DNA from: Triops longicaudatus | Taxonomy: Eukaryota; Arthropoda; Branchiopoda; Notostraca; Triopsidae | DNA: 64,000 nt | Assembly: GCA_022885665.1 (NCBI GenBank) | Contig: JAGQDJ010000186.1 | Coordinates: forward strand, 130,089-194,088 | Reading direction: 5' to 3' | Shown: one piece after another, positions 1-10,895 of the stretch | Layout of the letters: each line of letters starts with the position of its first letter | How positions within the stretch are numbered: the first letter of the stretch is position 1 | Program-made: the position numbers and the translations under genes | The notes under the pieces: generated by a model | The model's database searches: none | What the model was told of the DNA's origin: nothing | Seen by the model: the letters and a program-made list of their open reading frames with translations, nothing else

Positions 1-3000
1 AAAAAGGCCAGTATTCAGTGTTGGCAGGAATGGAAGACAAGTCAGGTGGTAGATTTTTCACCGGTGGATCTGAAAAGATACCAAATAATAAAATCTTTTC
101 AATATTCTGTTGCGAAGAAAGCGGTTGAGGATGATAAAAGGTCTTAGGCGTTGCGTAAGAAGTCTAATTTGCACTGAAAATGTAATCTTCCGTTAAAGGT
201 AATGTACGTTTGGCTATAACGCAGACGTAAAGGAGTGTGGTGTAAGCCTCTGTTTACGATCTTTTCGATAGTATGAGTTTTCAAGAGTCCACCAAGACTG
301 AGATCTGACTTGCGAAACCCTTATTACGAAAACGTAAATCTCTCACTACTTCGTTGGAAATGCCGAGCATACAAACCTGGAATAGCCTAAAACATGGGAA
401 AAATAGATGCAGTGTTGAAAATTATGTGTCTGATTTGGTGCGCTTTTCATTGTAAATGTTAGAAAGGATTATTGCTCGAGTTCTCCCACTTTGTATTTCT
501 GAAAGGGTGGTAAAATTAAAATGAAGCTTAATAATTTATTTTATTCATTTATTTTTATTTATTTATAAACCAGCTTTTTTGAAAATATTTTCAACTCTAC
601 TGTGAACTACCAACGCCAACAATACTAACGGTATCGTTCGTTGAAATGCAAAAGTCTCTTTCAGGTCGCTTAAAAGAATTCTTTCTGTTATCCACCTATT
701 CCCGAGATGTGTATACCAGGGCTTTTTAAACTGTTAAAGAACGCATTCTGGAAATTTTAACTCGTTAGAAAGGAGTGAAGAAAAACATTGACATTAACCG
801 TTAAGCAGTTATTGACGAGACTTGTTAGGGAGAATGTCCCAAACATTGGAATGAACTCCAACGACTGCTCCTGTGGAAAGCATTGTAAGTGATAGTAAAT
901 TAGATAACGAGAATTACAAAAGTTTCTAGCTACGTTGAGTGGTGTGGAACCAGATTCCATCGTAGTTTTAGGCACGAGGGCAGATACGGAGTGCATTGTG
1001 GTTTGTTTACGTTATGTGTAGCACGCATAATGCAAATCCTCCACCCTCCTAACCAGGCAAAGATTTTACCCACCAGAGTCAAAGTTCCCCCACACTTCTC
1101 CTGAACCCAGTAAGCTGCCCTTCGGCCTAGTAGTGTACAAGTATTGAGTTACTTCGGATAAGTATAGGTTTAGATAATTCCAAATTTTTTCTTTAATTTG
1201 ATGAGATGTTCGCAAAATTGGGCATCCGTCACAACTGAGGATTCGCTTAACTCCGATCTATCCGAAAACCACTTAAGAAATTACTACTTTTTTATCTGTT
1301 TTCATTTTTATGTTTTTTTATTTTAATATTTTGCTTAATTGTGTTTTCGATTTCACATTCCGTATTTTCAATGTTTTATTTGAAAATATTTTATTGTTAA
1401 TTTAACAGTGGTAAAAATAAAGATATAAAAGTATTAGTTGTTGTAATTTGACTTTACCTATCAGAAACTAACACTGAGCAAACGTTAAATAAACTATTCT
1501 TCTCATCTCAATATGCTATGTCAACTGAATTAACAACTATTTGCCTCTAAGGCGGGCGAGTTACATATTATGCAGCATGAGATGGTGCATGCGAAAACAA
1601 GTTTTTAAAAAATAAAAACTAAGCTTTTCATATCCGAGGTAAGCTCCATAATAGCGTGAAAATGGCAAATAAGTCCATCTATCCCGACTTTCTTAGGAGC
1701 CCGGGCAGTGCAGGGGAACTCTTTGTCATTGTTCGGTGTATGAAGCTCTGTAAGCTGTCAGCACGAACTTTAGTGCTCATATGGGAAAGTTCAGACCGAT
1801 AGTCACACCTTAATTTGCTCCCGCAACTTTTACATACGCCTTTAAAAGCACTTTTGTCCTTCATTCATACTCTCCCATGCTCTCACTGACAAGGGACAAT
1901 CTATACGCAACTCTCTCGCGTTTTCTTTTCTGCCCATAGCAACCCATTTTTAGCTTCTAAAACTCCTGGGAAGGACACCTCAGAAGTTCACATGAATAAT
2001 TACGCACACAAGTATACAAGTGAAGATGTAGAAAGTGTCCAAGGCTTGTATTCGCACTTCACGTGGGTGTACCTGGATCTGATCTGTGCATATAAGGAGG
2101 TATTAACTTTTTATGGGTTGTAATACGCTAGAAAGTTGAAAAGCTAAGCCTTGGAATTATTTTTAAGAAAAAAAAAAGGAGAAACCCTTTCGTGAACGCT
2201 GAAAAATGTTACATGCTTATTCGCATTCTCATGGAATCCTATTTTCGGGATTGACAAGGAGAATCCCTTTTTGGTGGGCTCAGACTTTCCATCCTCCCCC
2301 AAAACAGGTGAGCTTTCGGGATCTACCAACGTTCTCAAAGTCACTGCTTCTATTCGAACGACGCAAAACCCGCACAAACCTAAAATGACATGGCCTATAG
2401 CTGCGAGCGAAAAACCATTATCAAACGGCCTCAGCTTTCAGAATCCATTAAGTCGAGAAAATGCTCTTCAGAAAAGGCAAGCTTTAATACGCGTACTCGA
2501 TCATTATCACTTTTGCGGCCGCGGGCAAAATCCTACGAATGGTCACCCAACACGCGAGAGGGGCGGAGCAAGATCACTGGAACTGTCAACAACATACCCT
2601 AGACAAGAAAACCATTGAAAACATACAAGTATTTGGCTCTTGGTAGTAAAAGTAAACTGCGCTGCGATTGTTTGCTCCACTGGCTATTGAAACCGAAGCT
2701 ATTTCGATAACAATATACTCTTTCATCGTCTATCGCCTAACGTCTATTGCCTACTCCCATAGGCTATTCAGCTACCGCGTCAAACTTTTCCTTTCTAAAG
2801 CATAAAATAGTCACGTTCAGACTATAAAGCTGGCGTTTTACGGACTGACACTTTATTCGAAGGTAACTTATCGAAAGGAGTGTTCTGAAATGATGATGAA
2901 AAATGACGAGCAAGGTTTCAGCTCCGAATTTAACAAGGAAAAGAACGCCCAAAAGTTTGCTAACTTGCCAAAAATGCTGCCCATTTCCACATGGATCTAA

Positions 3001-6000
3001 CTTGAGTGCTAATATTATACACCCGAAGACAAGAACACCTATCTGGTTAGTCACGGCCACCATTTGTCATATTTCCTTGTAGGAAATCGAGAATTTCTCC
3101 CAAATTTGCCTGGTTGTTTCTCGGAAATAAATTGGGGATAATTTCTAAAAGTTAATCTGCAGACCTCGCCCTAAGAAGTTGTTGCCAACTGGTGAAACTT
3201 TTCCAATTGTTTGTTTTTTGAAAGGAGTGTTAGGGAGTCGTCTAATTTCGTCTTCTATTCTCAGTTAGGGGGATGGCACGAAACGCCTTAGGAGGTCTAG
3301 TATAATCGGTACCCGTTAATATTTAGCACGCGCTATTGTCAAAAATTGTACGTTGTAAAATTAACACTACCTCCTTGAAAGCTCAACGGACGTTTCATTT
3401 AAAAGCGTTAACACAACAACCGGAAGCTCATGTGTGCCTTACCTTTTTTGAAGCCCAACAATTCAACTTTACAGCTTGTGGAAGTTTACAATTGGTTATC
3501 ATAATGGAAACTTAGATTAGTTGGTCACGTTTTTTCGTTTGGGTGAAATGTGTTTAATCTTTTCAGGAAAGAAGTTTTGCTCTGATTTTTTACGTCAAAA
3601 AATTTTCAGCTTATCAAATTCTTCGAAACTATTTCCTTTGTGTAACTACTTCCTTTGCTGATTGGACCTACTTCAACTCTTCCTTTTTTTCCTACAAAAT
3701 ATTTTCGTAACAAAAGTTCCGGTACGATTGCCTAGCGACCGAAGCAATGTCAGAAAGAGTGTAAGTTAATGACTCCTGAGTTCGACAAAACACCCCGCTC
3801 CCACCCTTACGCGTAAAAGCAGGTGGCTATAAAACCCATGTCAGATCGAATCTAATGTATGTGAACTCGGACAAAGGCACGGCTTAGGCCATGAGTCACA
3901 CACCAGGAAATACCATGCAGGTAGTTTTTAACGAACTTTTAGTTAAGGCGTCAGGTGCAAACGAGCTCCACCAACCCTCCTTGTTAACCCTCTTCGTAAT
4001 ACCTAATAGCGTTGTAAGCTAACCTAAGGGTCTAAACTAGAATACACATGTTTTGAATCCTATCAAGTTTCCATCAACTATCATTCTAGGCCTCATTGAA
4101 GAAAATGCGCACGGAGTTTTTGTACATTCGAGCCAGTCGAAGTAAAAACCGGCCATGTGGCCTACAACACGCGCTGTCGCGGCTTGCCGCCTTCACCTGC
4201 AAAACAGGCCGGGAGTAAGCACGTTTGTTCGGGTACGCCGCTGACAACGCGAGGGGTTGAGACGCATCAGGGCTATAAGTCGAAGGAGGGCTGAGTGGGC
4301 ACATTTTATCTGTGGGAGACGCGGTCGGCAAAAGACACGTCTGAAGCTTACCGCATCTGATGCGCTAACCAGGCCGGACTAAACGCGGTTTGCTAGGCTA
4401 CTTTTCTGCAAATTGTGGTGCCGAGATTACTCATGGTAGTTTACGGAGAAGAAATGGACCCACGATAAAATATCATGCAGTACTACGTGGTAATAGCTTA
4501 TGCTATTGTTCCAACCGTGTTTCATGCTCTGTCGCTCATAGTGTAAACGAAAGTCAATAAAAGCCTAGCGGATTAGCCGAAATATCGAAGGCAAGGGGCA
4601 AGTTAATTTTTTTGGCGTGACTGTATATAGCTTTTCTTCGTCTTTCAAAGCGTACGCACTTGAACCTGGAACTTGACTCCCATCTGTCTTGAATAAAGAC
4701 ACGAATGTTGTGCCCGTTAAGGCGATCAAACCATAAAAGCCATGGTCCGAAACCTCACTTGTTGAAAAGTTGACGCCTTTAGGACTTGGCTCTTGTCTCT
4801 ACTTTTAGTTTCAATGCCACACAGCATCGTTTTGCATGCTAATGAACTTGGAATTGTCAGACTTGGCTAGTTTCTTCAGTCTGCCCGATTAAACGATTAC
4901 TGTACCGTGTCCTAATTTGGGGCGCGGCAACCGGCAAACATAACACGCAATCTCAACCAAGAAAACTTTTCATTGAAAGACCCTTTTAAAACCTTCTCAC
5001 CGCTCTTAAATCTTGCATACATAAATTCCCTCAAATATACTTTTTCTTCACGTTAATAACGACTTTCTTTTTTTAACTGATAACCCCTCTTTAACGTTTA
5101 TCCTCCTCTTCACTAACGAAGGCGGTACCTAACTCTTACGAAAATTTATGTTCCACAACATCACACACGACCATTCTTTACATTAGCATTCCATGTGAGT
5201 ATGTACTAACGAAACCACGTGCACATTCACACCAGCTCAATTATATCGCACTTGTACCTTATAGCCACATTCAAGCTTTAATTCGCCTCAAGCTCAGCAG
5301 ATGTTAATTGTCTTTACACACTTGATTTTGCGTTTTTTTCTCTTGTAATCACTTCCACTGGGTTCCTTTATGACCACCCAATGTATGCACGGTGCATTAA
5401 ATTTCAAGCGAAACTGTATTATACTATCGTATTCCCAGGCACACTTCGCATTATTATCCCGTACCTTTGCACTCACGCTATTTCGTAACACTTTCGAGGT
5501 AGACCATTGGATTGAATTGTTCACCCAGATGCCGGCACGTACAAAATTCCGTTCAAGAAGAATTTCACTTAAGCGACGTAATGAGTTTAATGCTAAATGT
5601 AAGCTTGAAAGAAAAAGACACTTGAAAATTCAATTTTGGGTCTTCAGAAACGACAGTACAAACAACAAGAGTGGAAGACTGTAAGAAAACGTCTAGTGGC
5701 CGGAAGCCGTCACTATATAAGGCGACAACCGACAAACTGACGTCCACTGGCTCGACGAAATGAAAGCACCCAAGAAAAGGGGGGTAGGATGGGGGGCAAT
5801 GTGCACGTACCAGGGCAGCAGCTGCTAACTAGGTTCGCTACGAGTGGTGTCTGCTTTCCGCCACCCAGTTATGAAGTACAACACAACCCCAGAAGTCTCC
5901 CCTTACCACCACCGACTGCACCATGCATTCTTTATGTAACAGACGTCCTGATCCGTAATGCGTGCGCTTTGCGGAAATTAGCAGGAACTTACACCGTTCG

Positions 6001-8345
6001 GCGCGTTCACTAGATCTGGTTCTGTGTATACACGAATTATGGTGTACTCGATCGAAAGAAGACGTCAGCGTTGACGTTGCACAACCGAGCGACTGACTGA
6101 ATGCCAAGGTGCCAAGTGCTAGCGTAGTCGAGGTAGAGAGAACTTGAACTAAAGCTCAGATAGGCACGGGGGGCGCGGGGGAACGCTCATACCGACTGGC
6201 TGCAAGCTCCGGACCTTTTATGCGATGCCAGGGCTATTAAGATGCTTTTCAATAAAAGGTTCCCTCCCGACTATCACCACTATCACCACCCCTCCTGCGC
6301 CGTCTCTTTTCCTCAACTCAAACGAATAACAAGCATGAGCTTCGTGGGTATTGGGAGTTCAGCAAGTGTGTGCTTATGGTAGGACTTCCCTTACCTTTTC
6401 ATTCCTGAAATACTCGGTGATTGACAAACTAGCTTACTGATATTTTTTTCGAATTATAGATATTTTAGGTAAACATGACGTAAACCTTGGCATACGACAC
6501 TTTATTTTATGTGGTTACTTTGTGGTTTGGAAGGAAGGGTAAATATAAAGGGTAATTAGTAAATAAGCAGTAAATGCCTATAGTTTGTCCAGAATACCGC
6601 GTAATGGGAAACTGTCTGATGAATTGCACACGTATGGATTCCTCTTATGCCGCGAAATGTGAGACTAGAGTCAGAACTCTTCTAGAATAAAGTGGTAACT
6701 TAAGGTACTCTTTAGTACAGTTTAACCCAGTTGCAAGAGAAAAATAAACATATTACTTGTCAGCGAATTTTACACAGGAAGCAACTGTTAAAATCAATCG
6801 ATCTGTAGTTAAAATCAGCATGAAAGGGAAACCTGGTCGCAGAAGAAATATGACAACCAAACATTTGATGTCTTCAAGCAACGGTTTCGAGAACTTCTTT
6901 TTTATTTAATCACATCAAATGTTTGTACAACGATTACACTTCTCGCTGCTATTTAATAGGTTTCATTGGCACAAGTATTCTGAGACAATGCGTTGCGTTT
7001 TCTCGTGGCGTGTCCAGGATTTATTGTGCGATGTGCGATAATGCAAATGTTTAACTGATGTATTTCTGAATTTGGTAGTTGATTCCTTGAAAGGTAATTG
7101 CCGAAATGGATCCTTGGGATTCCGGCAAGATGAGACGAAGCTAATAGTCGTCTCTTATCTTCTGTCACGAAGCAACGTGTAACATACGTATAACGCGCGC
7201 GACTTGCGGAAACCGGAGACGGAGATAACTTTTGCTGCATATTTCACCAACGACAGTGACAGCTTGCTACTCATTCAAAGCCTATCAACGTAGAATTTTC
7301 TTCACTAGTTGCTTCAAAATTTACTATTTGGAGATAATTCCACCAGAAGTGATAATTGGTCGACAATACAATCAAGTCCCTTTCTTTCTTGTTTTATCGC
7401 AGTTAGTGGAGCCACAGTAAAATAGGTAGGAGCCTGGGGTTGAAACACAGGCTTAACGTAGAAAAGTTTACGTACTAAACTTTGCAAGACTGAACAAGAA
7501 TTCAATCCAGAGGGCTCCTAAACAAGTCAGGCTCAGACTCAGCGTTCCTGTTGGTCTTCACGACTTGGCTAGTGAGAGAAGGACAATTTAGTGCCTACTG
7601 TGTAAATTAGCTAAACTTTTTCAGCCCGTAAAATTTCCTGGGCGTGATCTTGCATGCATTAAAAGTTACAGCAATGTGTCGTATGATCTCGTTGTTATAT
7701 ATTAGCACGTTTAGCAGAAAATGGAATGAAAAGCTAGAATCGAGCTTCAAAAGGAAGACTCGCACGGCAAGGAAATGCTAATTAATTTAGACCGTAGTGC
7801 GCTTCATCACATAAAACTAAACTGAACGAACAAAATACATCCTTCCAGGAAGACGTCATTCGAAAAAGTCATTAAGGTCAGCTGGAGAGTTTATCTCCGT
7901 GTATTTTTCTCATTGTCGTTGCCGTGCGACTTAATTACCTTCCCTTAGGACATTCTAAAGGATTGGGGTCATTACAGCATCGAAAAATATAACTAAACGT
8001 GAGATACAAAAGTAGATCTTTCTTTCAACATTGCTATTTTATAAGTCACAACAAACAACAAAAGTATGTTCGATCTGAAACGTTAGATCTGCATCAAAAG
8101 GTGCGCATTAAAGTTCACTTGAAATTTTTAGTTGTTTTCTTTACAGTTCCTCTATCGTTACAATGAAAAGATTCTTAGAATAAAATGTAAAATATTGGTC
8201 GAGATTCAAGATTAAGATTCCATTTTATGTCGTTCGACTCCCACTATATAAGAACAAGAATTTCCACCAGAAAACACAAGAATTAAGGAATTCAGAAGTT
8301 TTCTTTTCTGTATTGATCCATTTTATCATGTTTACACCAAATAGC
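1..8345. other. Gene-free stretch, no supported gene
   Basis: I see no ORF with recognisable protein homology and no tRNA- or rRNA-like block in this 8.3 kb. Open frames are short (at most 115 codons) and of low-information composition. Local features are a more GC-rich patch near 4090-4400, a TATA-like promoter candidate near 5714, a 14-bp perfect inverted repeat at 6858-6925, and several AT-rich tracts. It could be intergenic DNA or an intron of a gene whose exons lie to the left. Confidence 0.6.
6858..6925. repeat. Perfect 14-bp inverted repeat, 40-nt loop
   Basis: CAAACATTTGATGT (6858-6871) is the exact reverse complement of ACATCAAATGTTTG (6912-6925). No ORF is associated with it. Confidence 0.8.
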
Positions 8346-10643
8346 TTATGCAGAAGCGGCAGGCTGGGGGTTGTTGTTTTCCGTATTCAGTTCATAAATC
8401 TGAAATGGATTGTTTATTTTTAAGGTGTGTTCCTCGAAAACTAAGCTAACGACTAGAAGTACCTGAATGTACGATTCTGTTAAAGTAATCATCTGTGGAA
8501 GAATGTCTGTGACGTGTAGATCTTGCATTTCGTACCATTTTCCAGTAGCCTAGTGAGAAAATTATATAATTACACTTAAGCGTAGAAGATGAAAATCTTA
8601 TAGGAATTTTTATTAAATAAATTAATTATAAACGTTTTTTTAAAAAAATAAAATTAGTCGTTACTTTATGTAGAATATGAACCCGGTACGTTCCTTTGCT
8701 CGGTTCACCGTCATGGACGATATTAGCTAATAAATCGTAACTGGTGTGTTTGTGTTTAGCTCGGACTTCGGGTGTCAAGATTTCTCCGAAGTCAACATTC
8801 CTAAACGACGCAAAACACAGCAACAAAAAGTAAAGTCTTGTTCCGATTTATAGATCTAGAATGTTCTTTACTTAATGGGAAAGTTGACGATGGTTGGATT
8901 CTTCTCAACGAAAAAGGTATTTTTCGTGAAACGCTACAAAGACAATATAATTTGTTAATTAAGACGAAAATACAAAAAAAGTACAAACAAACGAAGTGCA
9001 TTGCATTAGTGAATTTGCCCTTCAATACGTACTTTTATACACAATATTACATAAGGAGGGAGTTGTGTGATCTCAAAACGCTTCATAACGCTCTCCTTGT
9101 AAGTTTTGTACTCCTTTCCAGTGATTCCATTAAATTTGGCTAGCAACGAATACAACGAAACCTGCCAAACAAATAGTACACTTTAAAATCATGCTTTCTA
9201 CTTCCCCTTTTTATCATTTTTTTTTAAATGTGTTTGGTGTGAGTAAAGTGTTTACCTGGGGAATGATGTTTTCGCGAAATTCATCTTTGAACAACGGTGG
9301 TGGAGGTAAGTCTGCCGACAAATACAGAAAAGGAGAATCTTGGCACGTTTCAGCATACTCTTCCGTTTCCATCAGCGCGCTTTTGTCCGCATCGCTCATT
9401 TCTGCAGGGGGAATCCTCCGCGAATAGATTTTCATAGAGCCCATGAACGTTTTGTTGATAATGCTAGAAGAACGTTTCTTGGTCCCTCCTAATGCTCGAT
9501 GCAATGCATTCAAGAACCATGAAATGAATTCAACCGGATCGCCTGAAACGCAAAAAGGGGAAAAACAAAAGCTTAGCATTTTCCATCTTCAATTTTCATA
9601 CAAGATTGGAAATGCCACCTTGATGGGTGAATTGAAAGCGTTTCTTAGAGCAGAGAACGACAGCTTGCAACATCTCGTGTGGAGAAACGTGCGCTTTGAA
9701 ATTGCGTGGGTTCCATAACTTGCGGAACAATTCGCCCCAACGCTGAACTAGCACGAAACTATTGTCACCTGGCGGTAATTTAATTTCCACATAGTTCTCA
9801 TCACGCAGAAAATAGTTTCTCAATGGTACCACGTGCGATAATGCCTAATGTGTGGAAATTTACAATAATTTATTGGCGCTTTAGTTGCAACAGCTCAAAT
9901 AAATCTGAACGAAATTCCAAAGTAAAAAAATAATAATAACATATAAAATATACTTGGAAAACGACGTTGCAGTAATCGTTTGCTTTGATATTATTCAAGC
10001 CAACAATCCCTGGTCTGTATAAGGTACCATCACAAGCACGCGCTACGCGGTCTGTTGTATCCAAGTGAGCTATCTGATCGGGAGTGAATGTAGGATTCAA
10101 AACATATTTAATATCATCCAAGGAGGAATCTGGTTTTAAAAATATTTAAATTAACGGATACTTTTGGCTAATAGATGTTACCAATAATTTCGTAGTTGTC
10201 CGGCAGGCAATAGAATTTCAACGTAAGCAAATTTAAAAACACGTGATGACCTTCTCCAACGCTGTGCAAATAGGCATGAGTGCTAGGGCCTCTTCCTGCT
10301 CACAATAATAATGAAGAAATTAAGTCAACTTTTCAAATTTGTAGATTTCTTGTAACCTTGGAAATATTTGCCACAAACTAGGCAAGCGTAGACGTTAATC
10401 CTCGACAAGGATATAGAGCACAGTTTTTCGAAATCGAAATCCAGCACTGTTCTGTCAATCGTATCCAAATACGGGCATAAACGAGATTGAATTACTGGTC
10501 TTTTAGCAAGTACTGGCCCTAGATACAGAACCAAGAAAGATGAGAAAATAATTTTTTACTGAATTGAAATATTTACTGTCGTCATCATCTTCTTCATCCA
10601 GTACTTCCGCTAAGCGCTTCTTATTTTCAGGTTCAGAAGCCAT
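8346..10643 (-). CDS. USP39: USP39 / Sad1: U4/U6.U5 tri-snRNP-associated pseudo-deubiquitinase
   Basis: Eleven coding exons on the minus strand, in transcript order: 10643-10577, 10518-10357, 10295-10182, 10129-9954, 9844-9619, 9542-9256, 9161-9033, 8933-8872, 8800-8665, 8549-8463, 8399-8346. Together they encode 499 aa with consistent phases. The protein has a UBP-type zinc finger near the N terminus (CPYLDTIDRTVLDFDFEKL, then CLVCGKYFQG) followed by a USP fold. As known for this family, it is catalytically dead: the Cys-box position reads NNIKANDYCN, with Asp where active USPs have Cys, and the His-box region reads DGEPSKGTYRVHI. USP39/Sad1 helps the tri-snRNP join the spliceosome in the nucleus. 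It is shorter than human USP39 (565 aa), which has a longer N-terminal charged region. The start ATG at 10643 opens an acidic N terminus and is followed by a good splice donor. Introns are 52-115 nt. Confidence 0.95.
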
Positions 10644-10895
10644 TTTCACTATAACTAAAGTCTATTTTTCCCTAAATGTTGCTCCGGAAAAACGTAAATA
10701 CCGCTGGAAAGCTTTGCTTACGCTCTGGAAACGTTTGATATCGATTGATACCGTAAATTTCACTTTGCACGATACGATATTTACACGTTTTGTTTTGCAA
10801 GCTTGAGTAAATGGGTCTGGTGACGCAAACGTATGCTGAACGCCTCCTTAAACAAGTAATGAAAATCATTGTGAAAATTATTGTGTTTTAGAAAC
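10644..10895. promoter_or_regulatory. Bidirectional promoter between USP39 and ANKRD27
   Basis: USP39 starts at 10643 on the minus strand and ANKRD27 at 10896 on the plus strand, so about 250 bp must hold both promoters and both 5' UTRs. A DRE-like TATCGATTGATA lies at 10739-10750. Just before the ANKRD27 ATG there is a good 3' splice site (TTGTGTTTTAG, ending at 10891). With a plausible donor GTATGC at 10831 this would give a 61-nt 5' UTR intron. No TATA box is evident. Shared regulation is inferred from spacing only. Confidence 0.6.

Noticed and set aside
2206..2618. Overlapping 60-115 aa plus-strand frames
   Set aside because: Low-information peptides in several frames at once, with no similarity or promoter context.
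2764..3063. 99-aa minus-strand frame starting with a hydrophobic N terminus
   Set aside because: No recognised family, no splice partners and ordinary intergenic composition; most likely chance.
4330..4390. tRNA-like A-box on the minus strand (CTGGTTAGCGCATCAG)
   Set aside because: No matching anticodon arm, B-box or closing acceptor stem could be found at tRNA spacing.
10881..10895. Upstream extension of the ANKRD27 frame (codons MCFRN)
   Set aside because: It starts at TTG and runs through a 3' splice site; the ATG at 10896 is the sensible start.
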